Assembly: GCA_965221935.1 (NCBI GenBank)
Contig: CBDCSZ010000063.1
Coordinates: forward strand, 1-64,000
DNA: 64,000 nucleotides
Direction of reading: 5' to 3'
Source of the DNA: JAPOXR01 sp965221935
GTDB lineage: Bacteria; Pseudomonadota; Alphaproteobacteria; Rhodobacterales; Rhodobacteraceae
Shown: positions 35,068 through 44,465 of the stretch, piece by piece
How positions within the stretch are numbered: the first letter of the stretch is position 1
Layout of the letters: each line of letters starts with the position of its first letter
Program-made: the position numbers and the translations under genes
Notes under the pieces: model-generated
Told to the model about the DNA's origin: nothing
The model's database searches: none
Seen by the model: the letters and a program-made list of their open reading frames with translations, nothing else

Positions 35068-35240
35068 CCGGCGGATCGGTTGTTTCGGCATCGGCACCGG
35101 ATCCCCGAGCGTCTGCCCGCACCATCGCCAGAAGGCGCCGGCTAGCGGGCGGGTGTGGGTTCGCCGCGCCTCTACGAGTTCCGGCAGCGGGCGCGTGCGG
35201 AACATCTCCTCAATTCCGCACATGCCCCCGATCAGAATCA
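35068..35240 (-). pseudogene. IS66 TnpC fragment
   Basis: One minus-strand frame contains LIGGMCGIEEMFRTRPLPELVEARRTHTRPLAGAFWRWCGQTLGDP. This matches the region before the catalytic Glu in another IS66 subgroup, where a Tyr-x-Ile-Glu helix, then R...HS-x-PL and F-x-WC are conserved. Neither the amino-terminal zinc-finger nor the terminal part is present. It is distinct from the intact TnpC at 4012-5910. Confidence 0.5.
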
Positions 35241-35810
35241 GCGCCTCGCCGGCGGGACCCGGGTCTATTGATCTAACACACTTATGTCCGTGTCTTCTTC
35301 TCCATTTGCTTAGTTTCTGTCCCAGTTCCGCTTTGCCCGGATTCCTGTAACGGTGATTGACAGTGTGCTGACGCCTTTCCAGAGCTTCTGCGTGCCGAGC
35401 AGCGGCTGCCGCTTCGAGGGATGGAAGCCGGCGAGGCCGGCGGTCAGCGCGACGAAGCCCGTGATGGTCAATTACGGCGGTCCCCGGGGGACTTTGAAGC
35501 CGTGGTGGGAGGCGAGAGCGCAGAGCGTCGCGGCGTCCTCCCGGGTGACATGGCGCGTTGCCGGATCGTCCGGCCTTTCCCGCGCTGTTGTTTCTCTCAA
35601 TATGCCGCTTTGAAGCGCGCTGGTTTTCCCGGTTTGGGCTGAAGTCGGATTTCCTGGAAACCGGAACAGTCCGGGAAGCTCCTTCCCTCTTCTTTTCCAA
35701 GCAGGATCTTTTTCAGCAGCCGGCCCGAGGCGGGCTGACGGCTGTCCTGCCAGCGATTTGGTGCGGTCGCCGTTACAGTCAACAGCGGTATTGGACGCGA
35801 TCCATGTCTC
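35241..35810. other. Gene-free stretch before the polyamine-type ABC operon
   Basis: Only overlapping short frames, no motif. It lies downstream of the last gene of the minus-strand ABC operon (stop at 35811). No obvious terminator hairpin with a T-run is seen. Confidence 0.35.
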
Positions 35811-36626
35811 TCATTCGTTAACCTTGTCGAGCCCGATCGACATGGAGACGAGAACAAGCGCGGCGATTGCGAGCACGATTTGCACGCCCGAGACGGCGGC
35901 GACGATGGGCGAGCTGGTGTACTGCACGAGGGCCAGCAGCTCGACCGGCAACGGACGGTCGCGAAAACCGTGGGTGAAGATCGCGACCGAGAGATTGTCG
36001 AAACCCTCGACGAAGGTGAAGACCGCGCCCGCGAGGATCGCGGGCATCAGCAGGGGGAAGGTCACCGTGCGGAGGCTCTGAAACGGCGTGGCGCGGAGGT
36101 TTGCCGCAGCCTCTTCCAGCGCTGAATCGAGGCGCATCAGCCGGCTTTGCACGGTCCGGACCATCACAGCGAGGATGAAGACAGTTATCGAAATGGACTG
36201 AAGCCAGATCGAAGGTGAGACGCCCACGAGCGCCCCGGCGAATAGAACAGCGACGCCCAGCACAATGCCCGGAACCATGTGCGGAACAAGGACGAAGACC
36301 GAAAGAGCGGTCGTCCCCCGGAAACGTCCGCGCACGCAGGCGAGTGCGGTGGGAACGCCAAGAACGATGCAGAGAACCGTCACTGTCACCCCGACCTGGA
36401 GGCTGTTCAGCATCGCCTCGACGAGTTCGCCGTGTTCGAAGACAGCTTGGTACCAACGGAGGGTGAAGCCCGCCGGCGGGAAGGTGACATAGGCGCGCGT
36501 ATCGAAGGAAATGATGACAACGATGAGCGACGGCGCGACCAGCAGGAGAAGGGAGAAGACCGCCACTGCGCGCACCAGACCAATCCCGATCACGTCAACC
36601 GGCGAACGACCGCGAAACCGCTTCAT
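35811..36626 (-). CDS. ABC transporter permease, polyamine type (PotC-like)
   Basis: A 271-residue inner-membrane protein with six predicted helices. The EAA loop reads LEEAAANLRATPFQSLRTVTFPLLMP near 180-205. ATG 36626 overlaps the stop of the partner permease (ATGA), so the longer frame upstream is not used. It is the last gene of a four-gene unit (SBP, ATPase, permease, permease). PotC-type permeases serve spermidine/putrescine or related organic cations, but this family also transports other substrates. Confidence 0.9.
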   Translation of the reverse strand: MKRFRGRSPVDVIGIGLVRAVAVFSLLLLVAPSLIVVIISFDTRAYVTFPPAGFTLRWYQAVFEHGELVEAMLNSLQVGVTVTVLCIVLGVPTALACVRGRFRGTTALSVFVLVPHMVPGIVLGVAVLFAGALVGVSPSIWLQSISITVFILAVMVRTVQSRLMRLDSALEEAAANLRATPFQSLRTVTFPLLMPAILAGAVFTFVEGFDNLSVAIFTHGFRDRPLPVELLALVQYTSSPIVAAVSGVQIVLAIAALVLVSMSIGLDKVNE

Positions 36627-37555
36627 GCGTTGTGGCCTTTCGTCCATTTGGTGAAATGATTGGTCAAGAGAGCGATCGCCACAAGCACGATCAGGCAGGT
36701 CACCATCAGTATCAGAGAACTGACGGACCCTTTCGACCATTCGAGCGAGAACACCACCTGCTCATAGATCATGGTGGCCGCGTTTAGATAATTTCCGCCG
36801 CCAAGAATCTGCGGGACAACAAAGGTGGTGTAGGTGAGGGTAAAAACGAGCGCCGAACCGGTGCCGATGCCCGGCACGCTGAGCGGAAGGATCACTGTTC
36901 GCAGCGTGCCGAGACGCGACGCGCCAAGATTCTCGGAGGCTTCGACAAGACGGCTGTCATGGCGGCTCATGACCGCGATCAGCGGCAGGATCATCACCGG
37001 CAAATGGATTTGCACCATCCCGATCAGCACGGCCCAATGCGTGTTCATGATCCGCAGCGCCTGGTCGATCACGCCGGTCTGCAGCAGGGCCGAATTCAAG
37101 ACGCCGCGCCCACCGAGAATGACAAGCCAGGCATATGTGCGGACAATACCGCTGGTCAAAAGCGGGGCGATCGTAAGCACCAGGATTAATCGCTTCGTCC
37201 AACGGCCGCCGGTGAGGAAGAGATAGGCGACAGGGTATCCGAACAGGAGGCAGAGCGCCGTCGTCGAAAGCGCGAGATTCATAGAGCGCTGGAAGGTGAT
37301 CCAGTAGAGCGTATCGGTCAAAGCGTTCGTGAGGTGCGCGAGCGAGAAAGTCTGCGAAACAATGTTGCCGCGGGCGATCTCAAAATCGGAGAAGCCGAGC
37401 GAAAGGAGAATAGCGAAAGGGATCACTGCGACCACGGTCAGCACGACAATCGCCGGAACAGCCGGCCAGATTCCGCGGCCGGACAGGAGCGCGTCGGCGA
37501 TTTGTTCTCCCAAGCCGGGCGGCACGATGCGCCGTTGAATCGCCGCCTCGGGCAT
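36623..37555 (-). CDS. ABC transporter permease, polyamine type (PotB-like)
   Basis: A 310-residue inner-membrane protein: a cytoplasmic start, then helices from about 30, FGYPVAYLFLTGG and IVRTYAWLVILG in the middle and the EAA loop LVEASENLGASRLGTLRTVILPLSVPG near 215. Its ATG shares one base with the ATPase stop (37555), and its stop overlaps the next permease start. It forms the heterodimeric channel with the product of 35811-36626. Confidence 0.92.
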   Translation of the reverse strand: MPEAAIQRRIVPPGLGEQIADALLSGRGIWPAVPAIVVLTVVAVIPFAILLSLGFSDFEIARGNIVSQTFSLAHLTNALTDTLYWITFQRSMNLALSTTALCLLFGYPVAYLFLTGGRWTKRLILVLTIAPLLTSGIVRTYAWLVILGGRGVLNSALLQTGVIDQALRIMNTHWAVLIGMVQIHLPVMILPLIAVMSRHDSRLVEASENLGASRLGTLRTVILPLSVPGIGTGSALVFTLTYTTFVVPQILGGGNYLNAATMIYEQVVFSLEWSKGSVSSLILMVTCLIVLVAIALLTNHFTKWTKGHNA

Positions 37556-38634
37556 CAGCCGGGATAGACCGAACAGGAGGCGGGATCGATCACGGCAAGG
37601 CTGACCTGGGAACGGTCCCTGACCGGGCGATCGCGTTCCTGGCGCATCGCGGAGACTCGGATAATGTTTCCGTCCGCGGCCGCGACGTGATACTCGATCA
37701 GCGGACCGACATTGCGGTGAAACGAGACCGTGCCCTTCCAGGTCCCGGCTTCAGGCGGTTCGAGCCGCAGGTTGTGAGGGCGCGTCATGACCTTAACGCC
37801 GCCCGTCAGGTCGGTCATGACCGTCTGACCGTCGGGCAGCGTGACGTGCCCGGTTTCGGTCTGGGTTTCCCAAAAATTGGAGACGCCGATGAAGTCGGCG
37901 ACATAGGCTGTGGCGGGGCGGTCGAAAATCTCGTCGGGACTTGCGACCTGTTCAATCTTGCCGCCGGACATCACAGCGATCCGGTCGCTCATCGTCAGCG
38001 CCTCTTCCTGATCGTGGGTCACGAAGATCGAGGTGAGGCCGAGGCGTTTGATGAGTTGCCGCAGCTCGACCTGCATTGCCCCCCGCAGCTTGGCATCAAG
38101 GGCGTTGAACGGCTCGTCGAGAAGCAGGACGCGGGGCTCCATCACGAGAACCCGCGCAATGGCGACGCGTTGCTGCTGGCCGCCGGAAAGCTGTGACGGG
38201 TAACGGTTCTCGAACCCGGTGAGCGACACGGTCTCAAGCACTGAGGTGACCCGCTGCCCCACCTCGGCGCGCGGCCTGCCGCGCATCCGGAGGGCGTAGC
38301 CGACGTTGCGCGCGACGGTGAGGTGAGGGAAAAGCGCGTAGCTCTGAAACACGACACCGACAGGGCGGCGGTTCACAGGCACATCGACAATGTCCTGCCC
38401 GTCGATCTCGATCTTGCCGCCGTCAGCCTCCCAGAATCCCGCAACACAGCGCAGCAGCGTGGTCTTGCCGCAGCCGGACGGGCCGAGGAGCGTCACGATT
38501 TCGCCCTCGGCCACGTCAAGCGTGAAGTCCTGGAGAACCCTCGTGGCGCCGAACCGCTTGCCCACGGCCTCGATGCCAAGCACCGGGGCCGTGGTTTCGC
38601 TTGTTTTCGAAGGACCCGCGGGTCCTTGAGTCAT
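37555..38634 (-). CDS. ABC transporter ATP-binding protein, polyamine type (PotA-like)
   Basis: A 359-residue ATPase. Walker A GPSGCGKTTLLR, Q-loop FQSYALFPHLTVARNV, signature LSGGQQQRVAIARVL, Walker B LLLDEPFNALDAKLR and THDQEEAL are intact. A TOBE_2 domain fills the last 100 residues (MTRPHNLRLEPPE). ATG 38634 overlaps the SBP stop by 4 bp. Confidence 0.94.
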   Translation of the reverse strand: MTQGPAGPSKTSETTAPVLGIEAVGKRFGATRVLQDFTLDVAEGEIVTLLGPSGCGKTTLLRCVAGFWEADGGKIEIDGQDIVDVPVNRRPVGVVFQSYALFPHLTVARNVGYALRMRGRPRAEVGQRVTSVLETVSLTGFENRYPSQLSGGQQQRVAIARVLVMEPRVLLLDEPFNALDAKLRGAMQVELRQLIKRLGLTSIFVTHDQEEALTMSDRIAVMSGGKIEQVASPDEIFDRPATAYVADFIGVSNFWETQTETGHVTLPDGQTVMTDLTGGVKVMTRPHNLRLEPPEAGTWKGTVSFHRNVGPLIEYHVAAADGNIIRVSAMRQERDRPVRDRSQVSLAVIDPASCSVYPG

Positions 38635-39677
38635 GCTGCGAACATGCGGTCGAAGGTTTCGACAGTTTCGCCTCTGAGCGGCGCGAAAATCGGCCAGTCG
38701 AGCGAGGTTGTGCTGTCGAGTTCAGCCATCGTGGACGGCACGTACGGCGCTGCTTCCGGAGCGACCGGGATGCCTTTGACAACGGTTCCGAAATAAATCG
38801 GAGCGCTGCCCGCCATCGTCTGAATGCCCTCTGTCAACAGGATATCGGCAAATTCGTGCACCAAATCTCCCGTACCTTCGGCCGTGTTGACGAATTGGAC
38901 AATGTTCGTCGGCAGCATGAGGGGGCCGGGTTCCGTCACCTTGACATAGCCGATCGGAAGGCCCGACCCGGCCGCAAGAGCCGTGTTGACATGCCAAAGA
39001 GGCGCAAGATCCACCTCACCGCGCTCGATCATCTGCTGCAGAAGCGGCGGGCTGCGTCCCACCAGCGGGTCGAGTTCCTGCCACTTGTTCAGTGCAAACG
39101 CCATGTCGTCCTGCGGCATTCCGAAGGCTTCGCAGGTTGCGGCCAGCACCCCGAGTCCGAGATTTGACTGCGGTCGGCACATGCCGATGCGGCCGTTGTA
39201 TTCGCCGCTCCACAAACCGGCCCACGTCGTTGCCGGGTTTTCGATCTTCGAGGTGTCGTAGGCGATGCCGATGCCTTCGAACCAGATCGGTTGACCGACA
39301 TCGTAGCCGTAGGGCATGAAGCGGGGATCGACGTTACCGGAATTCGGGATTTTCGAGAAATCCAGCGGGATCAGCACGTCTTGGGCCAGCGCGTTGATGA
39401 TCGCAGGCGATCCCATCACCGCGAGGTCATAGGGCGAGTTGCCGCGCGCCGCCTTGATCTGCGCCAGGGCCTCGGCCGAGAGCCCGCCGATGACGCGCAG
39501 GGAGATCCCCGGATTGCGGCGACCGAGCTCTTCGCCCGCCGCGATGAGCGGCGCGTCGGATTCATTGCCGTAGCCCACCATCACAAGCTCGCGGCCCTGG
39601 GCGCGCAGGATTGATGGACTCGCAAGGGTCGTGGCGGTGGCGAGACCGCCGAGGACCGTGCGTCTGGTTAATTTCAT
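38631..39677 (-). CDS. ABC transporter substrate-binding protein, polyamine/iron type, Tat-exported
   Basis: A 348-residue periplasmic protein. The start MKLTRRTVLGGLATATTL is a twin-arginine signal. GAAGGAGG lies 8 bp before ATG 39677, which decides this start over the ATG at 39692. ELVMVGYGNESDAPLI, KAARGNSPYDLAVMG, IWFEGIGIAYDTSKI, NGRIGMCRPQSNLG and VDLAPLWHVNTAL are features of family-8-type SBPs. It defines the ligand of the minus-strand transporter, which lies head-to-head with the catabolic genes from 40266. Confidence 0.9.
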   Translation of the reverse strand: MKLTRRTVLGGLATATTLASPSILRAQGRELVMVGYGNESDAPLIAAGEELGRRNPGISLRVIGGLSAEALAQIKAARGNSPYDLAVMGSPAIINALAQDVLIPLDFSKIPNSGNVDPRFMPYGYDVGQPIWFEGIGIAYDTSKIENPATTWAGLWSGEYNGRIGMCRPQSNLGLGVLAATCEAFGMPQDDMAFALNKWQELDPLVGRSPPLLQQMIERGEVDLAPLWHVNTALAAGSGLPIGYVKVTEPGPLMLPTNIVQFVNTAEGTGDLVHEFADILLTEGIQTMAGSAPIYFGTVVKGIPVAPEAAPYVPSTMAELDSTTSLDWPIFAPLRGETVETFDRMFAA

Positions 39678-40265
39678 TGCATCCTCCTTCAATGACTTTT
39701 CATGTGCGGGAGAACCTGACGGGCGGTCGCCCGGGACTCAGCCCCGCGCGCGCTTGTTACATTCTTGCGGTATGTTTTGAAAGAGTGTCTGGAACCGGAA
39801 GCAACGCGCGCCGGCCTGCCCGTTTTGTGGCGCCGGCGGCGGGCGCGGAGTTTGTCTGGTTTTCCCGATCGTTCCGCCAATCGCCATGACGGTGATGCAG
39901 TCGCGATTTGCAGCTGAAACGGCAGTGTCAGCTGTGCTCGCGATGACGACGGCGCCACGCGGCTCCGCGGGCAGCGCAAGCGCCATTTTCAGCGTGGCGG
40001 CTGCCGCTTCGAGATTGACTGTGCCGCCATGGCGGAGCCGGCAGTTCGCGCGCCGGCCGCTTCGCCCCGGATACAAGCCGCGCTCTCCGGGCGGCCGGGA
40101 AAAGAGCGGACCGCCGCGGCCGCTTTGCCGGATGGCCCGGCGCCGCTCATTTTCAGGGTGTTCAATGCGGGCTTGCGTTTTATTGTCAGGCATCAGATTC
40201 CGAAAGACGCGTCTGCGCGATAGGTTTCCCGCACACGTATCAGTTTCGCCAAGGAGCACATTGAC
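39678..40265. other. Divergent control region between transporter and catabolic genes
   Basis: About 590 bp between two outward-facing operons. No regulator gene was found in it. A minus-strand frame with a coherent stretch (GTVNLEAAAATLKMALALPAEPRGAVVIAS) near 40020-39930 was noted but not recognised. Promoters and operators for both operons must lie here; none is obvious by eye. Confidence 0.4.
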
Positions 40266-41378
40266 ATGAATTTCGAGCAGCGAATGCGGGACATTCGACA
40301 TGAGCCATCTTCCGACGCGCCGGGAGATCCGGAACGGCTGCGCCGCATCGCACTCACCAAGGCAGAGATGATGACGCAGGGCGAGGCCATTTGCGCGACG
40401 CTTGCGGCAAACGCCGAGCATTTGGCCTTGATTGGCGGTGACCTGGCGAACCGGTCGCTCCGGAGAATCGCGATGGTCGGCTGCGGCGACAGCTGGGTTG
40501 CGGGGATCGCAGTGCGCCATGCCATGGAACGTCTCCTCGGCGCCAGCGCCGAGCCTTGCGAGGCGTTCGACTTTGCCACCTATGGGCTCGAAGTCATCGA
40601 CGCCGACACGGTGGTGATCGGCCTCAGTTCGAGCGGCAAGACCAAGCCGGTGATTGACGGGCTGAAGGGCGCTGCCGCGCGCGGCGCCTATGCCATCGGG
40701 TTATCGAACACGCCCGGATCTCCGTTGATGGAGGAGTTCCAGGCTGCGCTGCATATCCGCGCGACACGCGCCGGCTGGCCCACGCAATCGAGCACAGCGG
40801 CGATGGCCCTGATGCTCGCCCTGACTGCGTCTGTGGCCGAGGCGAGAGGCGATGACGCCTCGGCGCTGCGCGCCGCGCTCAAGGAGCTGCCCGGTCAGGT
40901 TGACGCGGTGGCGCAGGGATTCTACGGCCCCGCGCAAGAGGTGGCTCGCCGCCTCGCCCGCGCCGACCTCGTTCTGCTGACCGGCGCCGGCCCTTACCTT
41001 GCGGCGGCTGAAGTCGGTTCCGCCAAGCTGGGGGAACTGGCGCCGATCCACGCATACGCACTGCAGTTGGAGGAGTATCACCATTACCGCACGCAAAAGG
41101 CCGGCGATCCGCTGATTCTTATCGCGCCCGACGAAGCAAGCCATATCCGTGCGCTCGAGACCGCGATTATGAGCCGCGGCCTCGGGGGATTCTGCGTCGC
41201 GCTCGTTCCTGAGGGCGAGACCGAGATCTCCGAAGTCGCAGACGTCGCATGGCACCTTCCCGAGGTGGCCGAGGAGACCCGGCCCGTTGTCTACTGCGTG
41301 CCGATGCACCTCTTTGGTTACCACGCCGCGGTCGAGCGCGATGCAATCGGCCTTGGCGCGCCGCGGCTCGGAGGATGA
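40266..41378 (+). CDS. SIS-domain sugar isomerase / deglycase (AgaS/FrlB/GlmS-isomerase-like)
   Basis: A 370-residue cytoplasmic protein with two SIS domains. The first has AMVGCGDSWVAGIAVRHAMERL and VIGLSSSGKTKPVIDGLK; the second has VLLTGAGPYLAAAEVGSAKLGELAPIHAYALQLEEYHHYR, where the E-x-x-H/YHH segment matches the catalytic Glu-His region of GlmS-type isomerases and fructosamine-6-phosphate deglycases. There is no glutaminase domain, so it works on a phosphosugar-amine directly. The next gene is a sugar kinase starting after a 1-bp gap. FrlB/FrlD-like pairs degrade Amadori products; that parallel is an inference. Confidence 0.85.
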   Translation: MNFEQRMRDIRHEPSSDAPGDPERLRRIALTKAEMMTQGEAICATLAANAEHLALIGGDLANRSLRRIAMVGCGDSWVAGIAVRHAMERLLGASAEPCEAFDFATYGLEVIDADTVVIGLSSSGKTKPVIDGLKGAAARGAYAIGLSNTPGSPLMEEFQAALHIRATRAGWPTQSSTAAMALMLALTASVAEARGDDASALRAALKELPGQVDAVAQGFYGPAQEVARRLARADLVLLTGAGPYLAAAEVGSAKLGELAPIHAYALQLEEYHHYRTQKAGDPLILIAPDEASHIRALETAIMSRGLGGFCVALVPEGETEISEVADVAWHLPEVAEETRPVVYCVPMHLFGYHAAVERDAIGLGAPRLGG

Positions 41379-41379
41379 A

Positions 41380-42402
41380 GTGATTCCCGATCTTGTCGCA
41401 GTCGGGGGTCTGACGGTCGACAATGTCGTCGCGGCTGACGGGACTGTCGCGCTTGAACAGGCGGGGGGAAACGGGGCCTATTCGGCCGTTGGCCTGCTGA
41501 TGTGGCAGCCGCGCGCGGGACTGGTGAGCGCGGCGGTCGAAAGCTATCCCCGCGCAGCGCTCGAACGGCTGAAGGCCGGTGGCGTCGATCTTGGCGGGGT
41601 TCGATGGTTCGATGAACGGCTCGAATCCTGCGACTGGTTCATTTACGATGCAGGCGGCAATCGCGAGGAAGGGCTGTCAAGCCCGCCTGCGGCATTGGCA
41701 AAGGCCGGATTTTCCACCGAACGCCTGAGCGCGCTCGAGGCTGAACGCTGGCGCGCGACACTTTCGGAGCGAGACACCTCGGGCGAGATCAGCTATTCCG
41801 GTTTTCGCGATCGCCACCCGCTGACACCCGCCCAAATCCCGCCGGAGTGGCAGAAGGCCCGCGGCGTCCACCTCGCGCCGAGCCAGCCCGATGTGATGAT
41901 GACAATGCTTGACCATTTCGCCGGCGGCGGGACTCGCTTCACTGCGGATCCGGGCTGTCAGCTTGCCGCCTGCCGGCTGGATGAGATTGCGCCGATTCTC
42001 GCTCGCCTCGACGCCTTTCTGCCGAGTGAAGTTGAGCTGCGGGCGCTGGTTCCCGGCGCCGGTCTTGAAGACGCGCTGACCGAGCTTGCCTCGCGCTGTC
42101 CCGGCGCGGTCGCAGTGAAGCTGGGTCCGAAAGGCGCGCTGGTCCGGGATCGGGGCGCAGGCGCCGCGGTGGAGGTGCCGGCGGTTTCCGCGCATACGGT
42201 CGATCCGACCGGGGCCGGAGACAGTTTCTCGGGCGGGTTCCTTGCCGGGCTTGTTGAAACCGGCGACGCAGTGGCGGCGGCTCGGTTCGGCGCCATCTCA
42301 GCGGCGCGGATCGTGGCGGCATTTGGCGCCGACGGGGCCCTGCCGGCGGACCGCGAATCTGCGCGCGCCGCCCTCGATCGCCATCGCGAGGCCGCGTCAT
42401 GA
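41380..42402 (+). CDS. PfkB-family sugar kinase
   Basis: A 340-residue ribokinase-fold kinase. The start is taken as GTG 41380, with GGAGG directly upstream inside the preceding stop region; the frame is open from 41287. DLVAVGGLTVDNVV and QAGGNGAYSAVGL form the sugar-binding start. HTVDPTGAGDSFSGGFLAGL carries the catalytic Asp and the anion hole (DPTGAGDSF), and VKLGPKGALVRD precedes it. It probably phosphorylates the sugar moiety before the SIS enzyme acts. The coupling to the SIS gene is tight. Confidence 0.88.
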   Translation: MIPDLVAVGGLTVDNVVAADGTVALEQAGGNGAYSAVGLLMWQPRAGLVSAAVESYPRAALERLKAGGVDLGGVRWFDERLESCDWFIYDAGGNREEGLSSPPAALAKAGFSTERLSALEAERWRATLSERDTSGEISYSGFRDRHPLTPAQIPPEWQKARGVHLAPSQPDVMMTMLDHFAGGGTRFTADPGCQLAACRLDEIAPILARLDAFLPSEVELRALVPGAGLEDALTELASRCPGAVAVKLGPKGALVRDRGAGAAVEVPAVSAHTVDPTGAGDSFSGGFLAGLVETGDAVAAARFGAISAARIVAAFGADGALPADRESARAALDRHREAAS

Positions 42403-42490
42403 CTTTGAACATTTTCGGGTCGGCGCCTTTGATTTTCGCGGCCCGCCGTCACCGTCTTTGCAACCGGTTCATGGACGCCGCGGGGCCGGC

Positions 42491-43426
42491 GTGAACCGTC
42501 GCGATTTCGCAGGCTATCGCGGCGGCGCTCCCGCAATCCGCTGGCCGGGGGACGCGCGTCTGGCTGTCTCGGTCGTCGTGAACGTCGAAGAAGGGGCCGA
42601 GCTGGCCCTCGGAGCGGGCGATGCGCGCAACGAGCATATCTACGAGGCGGTCGAGGCGGTCGAAGGCGACCGGGATCTGTGCATGGAAAGCCATTTCGAG
42701 TACGGGCCGCGCGCGGGTTGGCCCCGGATCCGGGACGTGTTGCGCGCGCGCAGGATTCGCGCCACGCTGAATGCCTGTGGCCGCGCTGTGGCGACAACGC
42801 CTTGGATCGCCGCAGACGCGGTTGCCGATGGCCATGAGGTCGCCGCCCATGGCTGGCGTTGGGAGCGGCACGTGCACATGGACGAGGCAACGGAACGCTT
42901 TGCGATCGCGCGCACGGTCGAGGCTATCGCCGGCGCCGCCGGAGCGCCGCCCGTCGGCTGGCACACACGTTCCGCGACCTCGCTCGCCACCCGCGGCCTG
43001 CTCATCGAGCAGGGCGGTTTTCTTTACGACAGCAACGCCTATAACGACGATTTGCCGTACACGGTCGACACCGGAGAGGGCCCTCACGTTGTGTTGCCGT
43101 ACGCATTCGATTCCAACGACATGCGCTTCTACAATGGCGGCGGCTTTGTCTTTGGCGAAGACTTCGCGCGCTACTGCATCGCCGCTTTCGAGCGTCTCTG
43201 GCTCGAAGGCGCGTGGGCCCCGCGAATGCTGTCAATCGGACTGCACACGCGGATCATCGGGCGGCCCGCACGGATCGGTGGCCTTGAAGCGTTTCTCGAT
43301 CATGCCCAGTCACGGGAGGAGGTCTGGTTCGCAACGCGGGCTGAGATCGCGCGGGCATGGCGCACCGGACTGGGACTGCCTGAATGGACGCCGCGCCCAT
43401 GCCCGCCCGGCTTTGCGCCCGGGTAG
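42491..43426 (+). CDS. Polysaccharide-deacetylase-fold hydrolase, PuuE/allantoinase-like
   Basis: About 311 residues from GTG 42491; the frame is open from 42242 but that part overlaps the kinase gene. NodB-fold features include RLAVSVVVNVEEGAELALG at the start, MESHFEYGPRAGWPRIRDVL, GHEVAAHGWRWERHVHM (metal-binding His pair) and GWHTRSATSLATRGLL. The N-E-E-G-A-E and ESxFEYG patterns are those of the cofactor-free allantoinase PuuE subgroup rather than chitin deacetylases. It would hydrolyse an amide or N-acyl bond. A short ATGA-overlapping frame at 42400 was not considered a gene. Confidence 0.8.
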   Translation: MNRRDFAGYRGGAPAIRWPGDARLAVSVVVNVEEGAELALGAGDARNEHIYEAVEAVEGDRDLCMESHFEYGPRAGWPRIRDVLRARRIRATLNACGRAVATTPWIAADAVADGHEVAAHGWRWERHVHMDEATERFAIARTVEAIAGAAGAPPVGWHTRSATSLATRGLLIEQGGFLYDSNAYNDDLPYTVDTGEGPHVVLPYAFDSNDMRFYNGGGFVFGEDFARYCIAAFERLWLEGAWAPRMLSIGLHTRIIGRPARIGGLEAFLDHAQSREEVWFATRAEIARAWRTGLGLPEWTPRPCPPGFAPG

Positions 43427-43811
43427 GGGCGTCCCGCATGACAAGCTGCCTCGTGGCCTATAGCGTCGCAAGGAAGGACATAGCCCGGCCAATTGGTGTG
43501 CGATCGGCGCATGCCGGTTGGCGAAGGGTCAACGGCATCGCGGCATCCAGGAGGCCCTGTGTGTTAACGGCGGATCTCGGCCGCGCCGTGGCCGCGGTCT
43601 TGCTGGCCGCCAGCTGCAATTGGACAAAGGGATGTCTTGCCGGGCGGGCGAGCCGCTGCGCCTCAATTGGCGGCGATGACGGTCGGGACTGCCGCGGAAC
43701 CTCGCGGGCGATCGCCGTGTCCTTTACGTGTGCCAGGCCAGCCCGAACGCGCGATCTTCGGAGGATCGCACGACGGATCGACATCGCTGGTGCGGCGGCC
43801 AGCTCCGTGTC
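43427..43811. other. Gap within the catabolic cluster, no gene identified
   Basis: About 385 bp with low-quality frames on both strands. No ribosome-binding site with a good start until ATG 43812. It may be the site of a lost gene. Confidence 0.4.
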
Positions 43812-44465
43812 ATGAGGATTGCGCTTGTCAATCCGAACACCAACGCGGGGACGACGGCCGCAATGGTCTCAATCGCCGCCGATACGGTGGGCGCGCGGAC
43901 GCGGGTTGAGGGGCATACGGCCCGTTTCGGCGTTCCGCTTATCACTGAGCCCAGAGCGCTGGACCGGGCCGCGGAAGCAGTCGCCGCGCTCGCGCCCGCG
44001 CTTTCGGAGGCCGACGCCGTCATTGTCGCGGCCTTCGGCGATCCCGGACTCGCCGCGCTTCGCGCCGCACTCGATGTGCCGGTGACAGGCATTGCGGAGG
44101 CGGGCATGGCCGAGGCCGGAGTGAACGGGCGGCCGTTCGCAGTGGTCACGACAACGCCAAAGCTCGCCCCGCGCATTGCGGCGACCGCCGCCCGTTACGG
44201 ACATCTGGGGTTTGCCGGGACCTGGACGACCGACGGCGATCCGACAGCGCTCACCGCCGACGCCGACGCGCTTGAGGCTGCGCTTGGCAGGGCGATCCGC
44301 TGCGCAGCCGACAGCGGGCGCGCCGAGGCTGTCGTTATTGGCGGCGGCCCGCTCGCAATGGCCGCAAAGGCATTGTCCGCGACGGCGCCGGTCCCGCTTG
44401 TCGAGCCGGTTCCGGCAGCCGTGCGCCTGTCGTTTCTTCGCCTTGGAGCGGAGATTCCGGCATGA
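43812..44465 (+). CDS. Asp/Glu/hydantoin-racemase-fold protein lacking both usual catalytic cysteines
   Basis: A 217-residue protein starting MRIALVNPNTNAGTTAAMVSIA, the standard hydantoin-racemase opening. The fold's two active-site positions are altered: the A-C-F-G-D-P-G motif reads AAFGDPGL (Cys to Ala), and the V-L-G-C-A-G-M motif reads VIGGGPLAM (Cys to Gly). TGIAEAGMAEAG and the PVPLVEPVPAAVRL end are otherwise normal. It therefore cannot use the two-cysteine racemase mechanism; an isomerase, lyase or binding role with a different catalytic group is possible. Its TGA overlaps the amidohydrolase ATG by 4 bp, so the two products probably act in sequence. Confidence 0.8.
   Translation: MRIALVNPNTNAGTTAAMVSIAADTVGARTRVEGHTARFGVPLITEPRALDRAAEAVAALAPALSEADAVIVAAFGDPGLAALRAALDVPVTGIAEAGMAEAGVNGRPFAVVTTTPKLAPRIAATAARYGHLGFAGTWTTDGDPTALTADADALEAALGRAIRCAADSGRAEAVVIGGGPLAMAAKALSATAPVPLVEPVPAAVRLSFLRLGAEIPA

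Noticed and set aside
42400..42495. A 31-codon frame starting at an ATGA overlap with the PfkB kinase stop
   Set aside because: Too short, no ribosome-binding site of its own and no conserved features; it overlaps the start region of the deacetylase gene.
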